Source of the DNA: Trabulsiella odontotermitis
Lineage (GTDB): Bacteria; Pseudomonadota; Gammaproteobacteria; Enterobacterales; Enterobacteriaceae
Length of the DNA stretch: 64,000 nucleotides
Assembly (NCBI RefSeq): GCF_001297775.1
Contig: NZ_LIFX01000010.1
Coordinates: 236,732 to 300,731, forward strand
Reading direction: 5' to 3'
The stretch's first letter is position 1. Every line of letters starts with the position of its first letter. This document shows, in pieces, positions 8,008-18,159 of the stretch. The translations under genes and the position numbers were made by a program. A model generated the notes under the pieces. The model did not search any database, had not been told where the DNA came from, and worked only from the letters and a program-made list of their open reading frames with translations.

Positions 8008-9545
8008 GAACTATATTTAATAAAACTACAGTTAAAGAATCGTTGCCAGCCAGAACGAATGGTTATTACTTTTCTATAACAGATGATATATGGATTCTCG
8101 ATGGAAACCACCAGATTAACACAAAAGCTGTTACTGATATTTTGGATGATAACCTTAAGGAAGGTTATCTGAATACTATTGCTTATTTTTCGAGATATTT
8201 TAGTGCAAGTTTTAGTTGCAGCCTACATGGTATTTTTCTCAAGTTTATTAGAAGTGAAAGATGTTCAGTTATTAATAAATCTGCCGTATTGAATTTTAAA
8301 ATGAAAATGGATGGAACGGGTAGAGATTTAAGCTGTTTCAGAAGGTTTATCGGAAAATGGCACTCCCTGGGATACAGTGGTATAGAGCAGGACGCTATAC
8401 AAATAATGCAGATATGGCGATTCCCTGGACCAACTCTGGGAGACGTTGTTAAGAGAAGAGACCCAAGACTGGGACCTTTAACAGACATAGAGGTACAGAG
8501 TTTTAACGATGGTGTGATAAGAGCATATGAGAAAAAAGACATTTCTCTTCTTATGTTAACTATGGCACTGTTAGTCAGTCATACCGGGCGCAGACCTGTA
8601 CAGCTTCTCCAGATGAAAATCAGAGATATAATGAAGATCTCAAAAGAGAATAATGATATTTATTATCTTGTGAATATTCCGAGGATTAAGCAGGGTTTAG
8701 ACTTCAGGGAGGAGTTCAGAACATTCAGGATTACCAAAGAGCTTTATAAACTTGTCTGTAAACAGGCTAACGAATCAATAACCCTGTTATCTGTTTTTAT
8801 GGGAAGAGACCTTACTGCGGAAGAGATGAAAGATGTTCCTCTTTTCATTTCTACTGTCAAATTTCGTTTGATAGATACGAAACTAAGTTTGGGGGATTAT
8901 TTAAAAAATGACAAGTTACATTATTACAGAGGGAAAATAAATAAAGTTTTGAAAAGTATTAGTAGGAAGGAAAAGATCTACTCAGAACGAACAGGAGAAC
9001 TTTTATATATAAGTGCAAGGAGATTTCGTTATACGCTTGGAACACGAGCGGCAAAAGAAGGTTATGGAGAAATAATCATCGCAGAGTTACTTGATCATTC
9101 AACCACTGATAATGTAGGGATCTATGTTCAGAACAATGTGGATAATGCTTATAAAATCGATAAAGCGGTGGGAAAAGTTCTGGCAGATATCTCGGATGCT
9201 TTTAAAGGACAAGTAAAGCGCAGAGAAGATATAGGTTATGAGATAACACCATTAGTTAAAATAAAAAGTCATGATGGTGGAGATGCCGGGAGTTGTCAGC
9301 AATGTTCGTCATGTTCAGCCAATGTACCTATCCCTTGTTATACCTGTATGCATTTCACTCCGTGGCTGAACGGACCACATGAAAAGGTTTATGAGTATTT
9401 AATCAGTGAAAGAGAGCGAATATATAATACAACACAGGACAGAAAAATGACTGAATCCCTCGACAGGACCATTATTGCTGTGGGGCAGGTTGTAAATCAC
9501 TGCAAAGCTATGAGGGATTTAGAACAGAGGAGAGAAAATATATGA
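8004..9545 (+). CDS. Tyrosine recombinase 2 with Cys-rich C-terminus
   Basis: 513 residues. The catalytic domain shows HTGRRPVQLLQM (first Arg), SARRFRYTLGTRAA (box with R-x-x-R in place of the usual H-x-x-R) and LLDHSTTDNVGIYVQ (His plus Tyr). The C-terminal part carries CQQCSSC and CYTC clusters (about residues 432-452), a likely metal-binding site also typical of large trio recombinases. It overlaps both neighbours by 4 bases, so the three integrases are translated as a coupled unit. The second recombinase of such trios is needed for transposition in Tn554; the role here is inferred. Confidence 0.85.
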   Translation: MRTIFNKTTVKESLPARTNGYYFSITDDIWILDGNHQINTKAVTDILDDNLKEGYLNTIAYFSRYFSASFSCSLHGIFLKFIRSERCSVINKSAVLNFKMKMDGTGRDLSCFRRFIGKWHSLGYSGIEQDAIQIMQIWRFPGPTLGDVVKRRDPRLGPLTDIEVQSFNDGVIRAYEKKDISLLMLTMALLVSHTGRRPVQLLQMKIRDIMKISKENNDIYYLVNIPRIKQGLDFREEFRTFRITKELYKLVCKQANESITLLSVFMGRDLTAEEMKDVPLFISTVKFRLIDTKLSLGDYLKNDKLHYYRGKINKVLKSISRKEKIYSERTGELLYISARRFRYTLGTRAAKEGYGEIIIAELLDHSTTDNVGIYVQNNVDNAYKIDKAVGKVLADISDAFKGQVKRREDIGYEITPLVKIKSHDGGDAGSCQQCSSCSANVPIPCYTCMHFTPWLNGPHEKVYEYLISERERIYNTTQDRKMTESLDRTIIAVGQVVNHCKAMRDLEQRRENI

Positions 9546-11542
9546 AAGCTAATAATTTATTATTTTTCAGAACAAAGCAAAAAGTGAATGCTGAATTAAA
9601 TTTGAAAGAATTTATCAGATTTTGCAGGTTTGAGCTTACTGCTACAGATAGAGATTTGAGCTGGGAATCCAATTGGTGGAAAGGCATCGCTATTTTCAAT
9701 AAAATAAATATAACTCATAAAAGAGAACCAGACAAAAAAGAGCTGCTTGATGATGAATTTATTGATTTTGCTAAAGCTTATATGAAATATCAGTTAGTTT
9801 TAACAAAGTCCAGATGGAAGTTATCAACTTCTATAGTGGTTTTAAAAGTTATTGAGCAGACTTTATTGATGGTCAACAAAAGTGCAGATATAACTAGGGT
9901 TAACATTTCAGTTCTGGATGAAGCTGCATTAACTATTAAGCATTCCTATAAGAAGAGAACTGCCTATGACTATGGACAGGAACTTCAGAAGTTTGTCGGC
10001 TTTCTCAGTGAAAACGGTTTCCTGGAAGCTGGAACTCTCTCATGGCTGAGTCCGGTTAAACCAGAGGAACAGTCAAATCGCATATCCAGTAAAGCAGAGG
10101 AAGCCAGGATAAAAAAGCTGCCAGATGAAACAGCTTTGAATGCAATGGCCGAGATCTTTTCCTTACCGGACGATGAGCTTAGTGAACGAGACCTTTTCAC
10201 TACTTCTGTGTTTGCTCTTCTGATGTGTGCTCCTTCAAGGATTTCTGAAATTCTGGCTCTGTCATGTGATTGTGAAGTCAATGAAACCGACTCGAAGGGT
10301 GTCCAGAAGTATGGCCTCAGGTTTTATTCCATGAAGGGGTATGGAGCAGATATAAAATGGATACCAGAAGTAATGGTTCCTGTCGCTAAAAAGGCAATCG
10401 AAAGGTTGAGGAAACTTTCAAAAAATGCCCGTGAGTTTGCACTGTGGGTAGAAAACAATCCTGAGAAATTCTTCAGAAGAGATCACTACCCGGACATTGC
10501 GGAAGATGAAGTATTAAAACCAAATCAGATATGTGAACTGCTGGGTTATAATAGTGACAGTAAAGAGGGGAGGATAAAATATCTGTATCAGGTAAATATT
10601 TATGATTGTAATGAAACATACAGTATGAAATCCCTGTGGAAAATTATCATGTCAAAGTTACCATCAGGTTTTCCATTCTATTATAAGGATATAAAATACA
10701 GCGATACGCTTTGCCTGTTGAACGTTAATCAGTTAGATAAAGTTAAGATAACAATAATGTATGAATTACAAAAGCCCAGCAAAAATATTTTCTTACCAGA
10801 CATTTCAGTGACTAACAAGGAACATGTCAGGTTCGAAAATATATTTACCAGGCATGGCTATGTTAGCCCGGATGGGAAACCTTTACACCTGAGGAGTCAT
10901 CAACCACGCCATTTTCTTAATACCATTGCGCAACGAAACGGGATGTCTAACCTGGATATAGCCAAATGGTCTGGCCGTGCGAAGGTTTCCCAGAACAAAG
11001 TTTATAACCACGTATCTGAGGACGAAATGCTTCGTAAAGCCGAGGCACTGGATATCAGTTCCATTGGTTCACAGGCTTTCATGATCGATTCTGTGGAGCC
11101 AAACCTTCCTGTTACGGAGGGCATGATCAATCTTTGGGAACACGGGGCAATTCATACTACTGAGTTCGGCTACTGTGTCCATGACTACATGATGAGTCCC
11201 TGTGATAAGTTCAGAGACTGTATCAACTGCAACGAACAGGTCTGTGTGAAGGGAGAAGAAGAGAAGCTCCAGAGGCTCAAAGAAAGGTTGAACATGACGG
11301 AAGGGCTTCTCTCCAAAGCAAAAGAGTCGATGACGGAAGAAGAGCTTGGCGCTGACCGCTGGGTTAAGCATCATGAATCGACGCTATCACGACTGAAAGA
11401 ACTTATCTCAATTCTTTCTGACGATGCTATACCTGATGGTTCACGAATAAAACTGGGAGGTGAAAGTTTTACTCAATTGGGGCGAGTACTAAATAAATTT
11501 GAAAATCTAGAAAACAAAGAGAATACTAATTATATAAATTAA
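9542..11542 (+). CDS. Tyrosine recombinase 3, large
   Basis: 666 residues, the largest of the trio. The catalytic part contains LLMCAPSRISEILAL (first Arg), LRSHQPRHFLNT (H-x-x-R) and KWSGRAKVSQNKVYNHVS (Tyr). The C-terminal region has CDKFRDCINCNEQVC, a Cys cluster, followed by a coiled-coil stretch (EEKLQRLKERLNMTEGLLSK). It overlaps recombinase 2 by 4 bases and ends just before the small fourth gene. Long recombinases of this type occur in Gammaproteobacterial three-gene integrase islands. The gene looks intact. Confidence 0.85.
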   Translation: MKANNLLFFRTKQKVNAELNLKEFIRFCRFELTATDRDLSWESNWWKGIAIFNKINITHKREPDKKELLDDEFIDFAKAYMKYQLVLTKSRWKLSTSIVVLKVIEQTLLMVNKSADITRVNISVLDEAALTIKHSYKKRTAYDYGQELQKFVGFLSENGFLEAGTLSWLSPVKPEEQSNRISSKAEEARIKKLPDETALNAMAEIFSLPDDELSERDLFTTSVFALLMCAPSRISEILALSCDCEVNETDSKGVQKYGLRFYSMKGYGADIKWIPEVMVPVAKKAIERLRKLSKNAREFALWVENNPEKFFRRDHYPDIAEDEVLKPNQICELLGYNSDSKEGRIKYLYQVNIYDCNETYSMKSLWKIIMSKLPSGFPFYYKDIKYSDTLCLLNVNQLDKVKITIMYELQKPSKNIFLPDISVTNKEHVRFENIFTRHGYVSPDGKPLHLRSHQPRHFLNTIAQRNGMSNLDIAKWSGRAKVSQNKVYNHVSEDEMLRKAEALDISSIGSQAFMIDSVEPNLPVTEGMINLWEHGAIHTTEFGYCVHDYMMSPCDKFRDCINCNEQVCVKGEEEKLQRLKERLNMTEGLLSKAKESMTEEELGADRWVKHHESTLSRLKELISILSDDAIPDGSRIKLGGESFTQLGRVLNKFENLENKENTNYIN

Positions 11543-11555
11543 AATGGGAGAATAT

Positions 11556-11954
11556 ATGGCAAAACATCTGAATAAAAATGATATAGCTATAATAATAAAT
11601 GTGATTGTGCTGTGGGATGAAGATAAAATCACCTGGGATGGGATATGTGCGGCTGTCGAGTCATTGATTGGTAAGAGACCGACAAGACAGTCTCTGAATA
11701 TGAATAAGGACATCGTTGCGGCATACCAGATCAGGAAGAAAGGCATCAGAGCTACAGACAATGCCATCAGGCGACCAGCGAATCTGAAGATCGCAGCTGC
11801 GAGAATCGCTAGTTTAGAAAAGCAGCTTTACCATCTGGAAGAGATAAATAAGAATTTAAAAGAGCAGTTCATCCGATGGCAATATAATTCATACAAATAT
11901 GGTTTGAAAGAACATCAGCTAAATGAAAATATGCCGACTATCGACAGACTTTGA
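11556..11954 (+). CDS. Small accessory protein of the recombinase module
   Basis: 132 residues from the ATG at 11556, which has GGGAG 5 bases upstream; an ATG at 11544 has none. The N-terminal half (TWDGICAAVESLIGKRPTRQ) looks like a small DNA-binding fold; the C-terminal half is coiled coil (ARIASLEKQLYHLEEINKNL). It sits directly behind the third recombinase, the position of TnpC in Tn554 and of the small third protein in gamma-mobile-trio islands. A role as helper or orientation factor in transposition is inferred from position only. Confidence 0.7.
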   Translation: MAKHLNKNDIAIIINVIVLWDEDKITWDGICAAVESLIGKRPTRQSLNMNKDIVAAYQIRKKGIRATDNAIRRPANLKIAAARIASLEKQLYHLEEINKNLKEQFIRWQYNSYKYGLKEHQLNENMPTIDRL

Positions 11955-12050
11955 TGTTTTATAAAATGAGTAAATTTGGGGAACATCATATAATATTTTC
12001 GATTTTTGAATTTATACTACGGGTAGTAAAACGCGAGAATATAGCAACTT

Positions 12051-12076
12051 AAAGCCTCAGCAGATGTTGAGGCTTT
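12051..12076. terminator. Bidirectional stem-loop after recombinase module
   Basis: AAAGCCTCA and TGAGGCTTT form a perfect 9-bp stem with an 8-base loop. It lies between the convergent small recombinase-helper gene and the minus-strand membrane gene ending at 12086, and could stop transcription from both sides. Confidence 0.7.
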
Positions 12077-12085
12077 GTATTACTT

Positions 12086-12540
12086 CTACATTATCATTAA
12101 CAGATATCCAATGATAAAAAATGAGAAAAAGATGATGAATCTTTGCCACGTTTTAATGGTTTCAAACCAGTTTACCAGTTTTTTTGCTTTAAATAATATT
12201 TTCTTTGCACGAAATAAACGGATGATGAAGTTATTTTCATCATATTTATTTATCTTGTTTGAAACATTCAATATTCGATGTAGCGCATATACAAACGCGA
12301 CAAGAAATGTTAGTGATGAAGCATGCAATGTTTTATCGAAAGCATAACATTGATAAGCTGCAATGACTAGTAATATTACTGTGAACACAGTCCAGGCAGA
12401 AATTCCATACCTGCTTGCTTTATCGTCTGTGGTTTTATTTTCAACTGATGACTTTTTTTATCGTTTTTATTTTCTAAATTTATTTTATTTTTTGGTTTGA
12501 TTTTAGGCTCATCATATGAGGGTTTCATTTGAGTATCCAT
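12086..12540 (-). pseudogene. Small two-TM membrane protein gene, frameshifted at a poly-A run
   Basis: An ATG at 12540 opens a frame (MDTQMKPSYDEPKIKP, lysine-rich) that runs out of frame at an A7 run (plus-strand T7 at 12453-12459). Adding one A, or a -1 slip on A-AAA-AAA, joins it to the downstream frame DDKASRYGISAWTV that continues through two hydrophobic segments (VFTVILLVIAAYQC, and FIIFFSFFIIGYLLMIM at the C-terminus), giving about 151 residues. So this is either a one-base deletion, an assembly error, or a slippage-controlled gene. The family is not recognised. It sits just outside the recombinase module and may be cargo. Confidence 0.6.
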
Positions 12541-12728
12541 GCAATAGTGTGTAAGAAACTCCGATTTTAACGAAGAATAATCTTGTTAACAACAGAATTC
12601 TCACTATTTATTTCAAGACTTTTATTACCTCCCATTTCATTTATTAAAAAATAACAAGTATATTTGATAAGTTAATTTTTATATGATAAGTAATGGAAGA
12701 TATTAATATAATAACTTGGAGGTGCGTA

Positions 12729-13004
12729 GTGTGTGATTATAAGGAAAAGATGGTGAGGGTATATAAGATAAGTTACAGATATTGGTTTTCTTTGCTTGTT
12801 ATGATCTCATTTCTTACTATAGCGAAATATAGTATATATATAGATAATCTCAAATACTTACTTTGTATCCCACTATCCATCATATGCCGAGATTTTGCTG
12901 ACTGGTTAGCACCAAAAGACCAGACTTCAAAATATTTCTGGTGGGGTGTTTTTATTGCGTTATATTTTACTCTATGCTTATGTTTTTTTGTTTTTGAGTT
13001 GTAG
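12729..13004 (+). CDS. Small membrane protein, unknown
   Basis: 91 residues from the GTG at 12729, chosen because GGAGG lies 6 bases upstream (12718-12722). Hydrophobic segments occupy about residues 19-34 and 70-90, with a middle stretch YLLCIPLSIICRDFADWL that may be a third. AT-rich and not recognised. It lies in the cargo region behind the recombinase module. Confidence 0.5.
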   Translation: MCDYKEKMVRVYKISYRYWFSLLVMISFLTIAKYSIYIDNLKYLLCIPLSIICRDFADWLAPKDQTSKYFWWGVFIALYFTLCLCFFVFEL

Positions 13005-13254
13005 TATTTCTGTGTTTTTTGATACTAGGAAAATAATTAAATTGTTAACTATTGACTTGTTTAATCTGTTTGATACTAATATCTATATAAAATAATAAGC
13101 ACAAAAGTTAATGAGTTTTGATAGAAGTATTATGATACAAGAAATTATGGTAAGTAATTTTTTAACTGCATGCTGATTTCAGATGAATATAATTGATTCA
13201 AATTAAAGTGCTGGTTTGTGCTTAAGAATGATAACGAAGGAGGATTTGAATAAA

Positions 13255-13662
13255 ATGAAAAGAAATTACTCTAAAGACGTCATTAAATTGCTTACTGACG
13301 CTACCCCAGATGATATAGATAGTAGAATTGTTGGAAAGATAATTGTAGAACTCTATATGGCAGATATGAAAAATAAAAAAATGCGCTATTTGTTCTGTAA
13401 GACCGTGTCGAAAATGAAACCGGATGATGTGAAATTTACTCTCATATGGTTAAAACACAGATGTTTTAACATGCGTGTAGAATTTCTTCCTGAGGATGCA
13501 AAGGTTATTGGGCAATCAATACTTAGGAAAATATTTTATAGGGAAGAAGAGGCCAAGATTAGAGAGTACAAGGATGCGATAATTTATGCCTTGTTTGATG
13601 ATAGTACTTATCTGCATTTATTTATCAAGGAGTCCACTTCTCGATACCCGACATATAGTTAG
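13255..13662 (+). CDS. Hypothetical helical protein
   Basis: About 135 residues if started at the ATG at 13255, which has AGGAGGA 10 bases upstream; an ATG at 13228 is possible but lacks a ribosome site. The sequence is helical and basic (MRYLFCKTVSKMKPDD, FYREEEAKIREYKDAI). No motif recognised. Its end overlaps the end of the convergent small gene by 4 bases. Confidence 0.55.
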   Translation: MKRNYSKDVIKLLTDATPDDIDSRIVGKIIVELYMADMKNKKMRYLFCKTVSKMKPDDVKFTLIWLKHRCFNMRVEFLPEDAKVIGQSILRKIFYREEEAKIREYKDAIIYALFDDSTYLHLFIKESTSRYPTYS

Positions 13663-13919
13663 TTTTTGGAACCCGGATGCCTGATCTTTGATGTGGACTT
13701 ATCTAAGCTTTGTTTAATCTCTTCGACCTCCAACGATACATCGTACTCTTTGTTCAGGTCAGCTACTCGTTGTTCTGCTTCATGAGGCAAAGCATAGAGA
13801 CCAGAGAGAACGACTCCTGCTTCTGAATCATAAACAGCCCATTTAGGCTCAATGACGGAATCTGAATCGGAATCGTCAATCTCTTCGAATTTAACAATGA
13901 CAGATCTATAGCGAGGCAT
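13659..13919 (-). CDS. Hypothetical small acidic protein
   Basis: 86 residues from the ATG at 13919 (GGAGCGAG upstream). The sequence (MPRYRSVIVKFEEIDDSDSD, KWAVYDSEAGVVLSGL, a tail of charged helix) looks like a compact beta-hairpin protein with an acidic loop. Not recognised. More balanced base composition than its AT-rich neighbours. Confidence 0.55.
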   Translation of the reverse strand: MPRYRSVIVKFEEIDDSDSDSVIEPKWAVYDSEAGVVLSGLYALPHEAEQRVADLNKEYDVSLEVEEIKQSLDKSTSKIRHPGSKN

Positions 13920-13958
13920 TATATCTCGCTCCATGAAGATACTGGTGCAGGATACCAC

Positions 13959-14923
13959 ACAGCGATAAAAAACTAACTACCTTCGCTATTCAATTCACTA
14001 CATTGTGTTACGCTAACGCGCTCCTAGAGGGGTTTGATGTGCAATGGCTATCCAACCCTGTCCTAAATGAAAAACCGTTGCCTGTAGATGAGGTATGGAT
14101 AGCTGGGGGCTATTTAATGTTGTCGAGATCCAGGCGCTGCCACCACCACCCAATGCTTGATGCCCTGCTTATGAACCGCGAGTGATTTGAGCGATATATC
14201 AGCCACGGCGCTGTTCCTGTACCGGCGAACGAACAGGAAGCTAGACCTGATGGTTTGCTTGGTAAACAAGCCGATTTTTTATCGCTACTAACCAGCCTGC
14301 CATGTGGTTGTCCGGGAGTCGAAGTATCAACAGATGGAATCGTTGAAGAGATGCTGGTCAGAAGGCGGAAAGGATTTTAGATAAAACCAAAGACCCCGCA
14401 GGTATCTGGAGACCAGCGGAACGCAGAAATGAAACCCTACCGGGATGGTCTGAAATGATTAAACTGTTCCGGCACTCGCTTCTGCTGGTGGTCGTGGTGA
14501 TTGTTGGCGCTGTGCTGTATGTCCTGCTGGCAATTGGCAGAGCAAAGCTTGCATTTGGTACGTAGTTGGCTCATCCCTGAGCCCACGGGTAGTACAACTT
14601 TTATCTAGGTGGACTAAAGTCCATGAAAGTGTAGAGGATATCTCAGGTTTGGCAAGCGAATCGGCTAATGATCCCTCGTATCAAGTACTTGGCGCAACAA
14701 GAAGCAAAGAAACAAGTAATTCACAAGGCAGCGGTCATATGGACTGAAGGTGTCTTCAGAGAAAAGAATCTGGCCGACAGGGAGAGGATATATGCTTCGT
14801 TTCATTGTGACGTCTGATTGATTTTGAGTACGTTACTGTTGCTGCTTATGCGAGTTACGGAGGTTATCCAGTGACTCGCGGAGTGGCATTCCGCACCGCA
14901 ACACTCATTACAGCCCCATGTAT
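13959..14923. pseudogene. Degenerate region with remnants of at least two genes
   Basis: About 960 bases with no intact gene. From 14177 a frame in-line with a stop encodes FERYISHGAVPVPANEQE, continuing to about 14379 (GLLGKQADFLSLLTSLP); upstream in the same frame MLDALLMNRE ends in TGA. Around 14457-14564 a short frame (MIKLFRHSLLLVVVVIVGA) encodes one hydrophobic helix. These look like relics of larger genes, possibly from a conjugative element, but I could not identify them. Confidence 0.4.
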
Positions 14924-14950
14924 TTGCATGGGTTTTCTTCTATTAATTAT
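14924..14950 (+). terminator. Intrinsic terminator of a lost gene
   Basis: CCCATG and CATGGG form a 6-bp stem with a 6-base loop followed by TTTTCTTCT on the plus strand. It follows only degenerate sequence, so it is probably left over from a decayed transcript. Confidence 0.5.
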
Positions 14951-14959
14951 GCTAACCTA

Positions 14960-14997
14960 TTGACAATTTAAATAAATCCTTTAATTGTTAATTGTCA
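14960..14997 (+). promoter_or_regulatory. Putative promoter/operator for the 15029 gene
   Basis: A perfect TTGACA at 14960-14965 lies about 65 bases before the downstream start codon, and TGACAATT / AATTGTCA (14961-14968 and 14990-14997) form an 8-bp inverted repeat across the expected promoter. A clear -10 box is not obvious. This fits an operator overlapping a promoter, but is tentative. Confidence 0.35.
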
Positions 14998-15028
14998 GGA
15001 TGACAAAACTAATGCAAGGAAGCATTTT

Positions 15029-15442
15029 ATGATAAAGAATAATTATAATTTGATGGAAAGGTATTTGCTTTTATTGGACAGATTCGTTGAGAAGCTTGGT
15101 GAGTCAGGCTTTTCAGAACGTGAAATTGTAGAAAAGTCATATCTTTTTTGTGCTGGTTTTTATATTAAATATAAAAGCGAAATAGAAGGCCTAACGTTTT
15201 CGAACAGAGATGTGGTGTTAACTTTCTTGCTGTTCTCGTATTACAGTTATATCAACAAGTTAGATGATAACCTACTTGATAAAGAACGAATGAAACGTGT
15301 GTGTTCTTCTCTTATTGACTTTATCGTAAGCAACAGTCAACGTACTGAGAAAGTCTATCTCCAGGAGAAAAAGAAGTATGAGTCAACATCATTAAAAAAA
15401 GATCTGGATAAGATGGCAAAAAAAAGAAGATATGGGTTATGA
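15029..15442 (+). CDS. Hypothetical helical protein
   Basis: 137 residues, ATG preceded by GCAAGGAAGC. The protein is predicted all-helical (MERYLLLLDRFVEKLGESGF, DVVLTFLLFSYYSYINKL) with a very basic tail (LDKMAKKRRYGL). A strong stem-loop follows the stop, so it is a single-gene transcript. Not recognised. Confidence 0.6.
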   Translation: MIKNNYNLMERYLLLLDRFVEKLGESGFSEREIVEKSYLFCAGFYIKYKSEIEGLTFSNRDVVLTFLLFSYYSYINKLDDNLLDKERMKRVCSSLIDFIVSNSQRTEKVYLQEKKKYESTSLKKDLDKMAKKRRYGL

Positions 15443-15448
15443 TAAATC

Positions 15449-15486
15449 AATCAGCCAGTAATTATGAACTATTGGCTGATTTTCCA
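15449..15486 (+). terminator. Intrinsic terminator
   Basis: AATCAGCCA and TGGCTGATT form a perfect 9-bp stem, followed by TTCC; located 6 bases after the stop of the 15029 gene. Confidence 0.7.
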
Positions 15487-15724
15487 TCGATAAAAAAGTA
15501 CATGCTTATATGTATGAGAAAATCTATCAGATTGAATATATTTTATTTCTCTGAGTTAAATCAAATCTTGAAATATGTTGTATAAAAAAACATAATACTA
15601 CTCCTGATTTTCTACTGACATGTTCATCTAAAAATATCTATTCAATTTATTATTATCTCACAACGCCATAAACCCAGATCAGCGAGTCCATAGATGTGAT
15701 TATGATTCATGATAAATTTTAAGC

Positions 15725-16701
15725 TTAAATGCTGTTGCCCTGAAACGAATCTGGTAGTGAAAGATGGAGACTATAACGGATAGGCATCTTCTCATCTGGT
15801 TTATCGTTAAATAATATCGTATACACAGGGAAAGCCGGGAATAGCAAGCTTACACAAGTGATAAACACTTCTTCAAAGAAGGTAATCAGAAAAAAGAGTA
15901 TTTCATTTACTTCTGTATGAATAAAATTGGGATTTTCCCCTTTTATACCCCACTTAGGAAGTGACAACTCACGACCATTTTCGATATTAAAATTTGTCAC
16001 TACTATAATGGTTGAGCAGTGGTCGCAGCATGTTCCTGAGAATCTCTCAGTGAAAAAATATGAGTGCACATAGGCAAATGTTCATGAAGAACCTGGATCA
16101 GGTCTTTTGCATTAGTATGCTCAGACTCGACTTCTTTCAATAGCTTGTCAATACGTCCATGTTTATTTTTAAGGGGTAAAAACATGTTAACTAACACAGA
16201 AGTTTCCTGTATACATCTTTTGGCTACAATCAAGAATCCGGTAGCGAATCCGTCAAGGTTTTTTATTTGAGGAAAGTAAGCATGTGCTTTTCCATTCATA
16301 ATACTCTTATTGCTTTCAAATTTTCGTATTTCCTTTTCCAGTTCCGATGAGTATGATTGCAGAGAAAGTAAATACTCTAACAAAGTATCCCTGATATCAC
16401 TGACCTTATTAAGGATGGCAATACGCTTAGGATCCTGCTCCGAAAGCAGTTGTTTTAAAAAGTTATTAGCAAGTAATACTGTATTGGCAACTAATGGATT
16501 AGATGCACCAAAATCAGAAATCTTGGTATAGACCCATGGTATATCCTGATGATCTCTTGTCGGATCTATAGTGTCTGGACTCATTATTTTAAAAGTGGAT
16601 TTTTCGGTAAATATCTGCATTGTATCACCGAATTTTATCATCGCTAGAATGTCACCAGTTTCGCTCTCAGGTAAACTAAAAGATACAGCATCATCACGCA
16701 T
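15725..16701 (-). pseudogene. Unknown helical protein gene, probable frameshift
   Basis: An ATG at 16701 opens 232 residues (MRDDAVSFSLPESETGDI ... HEHLPMCTHIFSLRDSQE) ending at 16003. A second minus-strand frame overlaps it by 67 bases and continues with coherent sequence (VTNFNIENGRELSLPKWG, KPDEKMPIRYSLHLSLPD) to 15725. The two read naturally as one protein of about 320 residues broken by an indel between 16003 and 16069. The last part has a hydrophobic stretch (ILFFLITFFEEVFITCVSLL). Family unknown. It is the last of three minus-strand genes that all appear frameshifted. Two overlapping separate genes is the alternative. Confidence 0.5.
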
Positions 16702-16761
16702 AGATTCTCTCCAATAACTGTATATAAAACTCTTGTTTAGGAGCCAGTAGATATCGTGTCC

Positions 16762-17896
16762 TCAGAGTGAGCTTTTCTTTGCACCTTCTACCTCTTCCTT
16801 ACAAATATCAATGTTTGTGAATGAATACTGAAGAAAGATGTATCCATGTGCGGCGTCGTTCGCTCTTGCTTCTATAGATATAGAACTGATGTTATTTTTT
16901 AAGGGGGTCTCACTGGAACCTTTCCATTCTGCAGATAAAAAACGTTCCTTTTTATTTAATCCCATCATCCAGATCCTGCGGATCTTTCCAGATAGAACCT
17001 GAAAGCAGAAAATCAGCTGTTTTGGGGCTGCCATAGAGAGATGTTAATGAGTTACTTAAATCTTCGAATTTTGACTGCAGTGCGAGTCCATAGCTATCAG
17101 TGTCGATATTCTTACCTATAGCCCGGATTTCACATAACCCAGCCTTTGGTGATATCAGAAGCCCGTAAATTTCAAAATCAGAATTTGGTTTAGGTAGTTT
17201 TTCAGAAGTATAAAGATTGACGCTCCCTTCAAGAGGTTTTAGTTTCGTACCAATCATATCCTCGATATTCTTCTGAGAGAGGGCAGTCTCTAAACCGAAG
17301 GGGCCTTCCGCTGGTGGGAGTAGTGGTTGAGTATGTGGCGCTGGGGTTTCTGATTCAGAGCTGTTCTTTGCTATGTTTTCCGGTTCTGCCTTTAACTTGC
17401 TTTCAACAAGCCCATACTTGGCCGTCAGGTATTTCTGTTGCAGCATCGCCATGCTTTGCTCTTGAGTTGCAACAGTTGATAATTTCAGTGCCTGAACCAG
17501 ACCACCACTGTACTGGCTGGCATCAGCCCTGGCTTTGTTGATTTGCACATTCAGATTATCAATTTCGGTTTTGATTGAAGACGCAAGCTCTGGATCAGGC
17601 TTAAGGCTGGTGACAACAACGTCAATTTTTGCTCCTGATTCAATAGCATTGATACGTTGTTCCAAAAGAGCCTTATTAGTTTCTAAAATTTCCAATCTTG
17701 CGGCGGTCAAATTCTTTATTAATCCACCTGATAGTTGCCTTGCCACTTCCTTTGCTTCCGAGATTTGACTCTCGGTTTGAGACAATTCGGTTTTTAATGC
17801 CGCAATCTCTTGTTTTTGCTCAGGAGTTAACTCTTTCGGTCCACACCCCGTTAACAGAGTAATTGCTACTAAAGTCGCAGCTAAAGCCTTATTCAT
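16762..17896 (-). pseudogene. Coiled-coil lipoprotein gene, frameshifted near its 3' end
   Basis: The ATG at 17896 encodes a lipoprotein signal peptide with lipobox LLTGC (Cys at residue 18), then long helical repeats (EIAALKTELSQTESQI; two similar blocks each with RQLSGGL / SQYSGGL) and a C-terminal globular part. The frame ends at 16952, but a second frame continues with plausible protein (ERFLSAEWKGSSETPL ... FTNIDICKEEVEGAKK) to 16762. Removing one A near 16973 (ATTAAATAAAAAGG on the minus strand) fuses them into about 378 residues. The product would be anchored to a membrane facing the periplasm. Family and function are unknown. Confidence 0.6.
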
Positions 17897-18159
17897 ATCT
17901 TTATCCTAATAAGTAAAAGGTTAAGATTAATCCTAACAGGCAAGTCTATCCAGTTAAACAGTCTTTTGAGATTGCAGGCCAGGAGCAGAACTCATTATGG
18001 AGATATTGTTCTTAATCAGAGCATGCTCGATGGCATCGCGCATGCCACTCTTTCTGCATTATCATAAAATTCAATCGATGAAAACTCTATCTTATTGCTC
18101 CAAAGGTAAAACAACAGCAAAGAGAGGTCTGCCCGAAAGGTTGCCCCAGCCTCGGCTAT

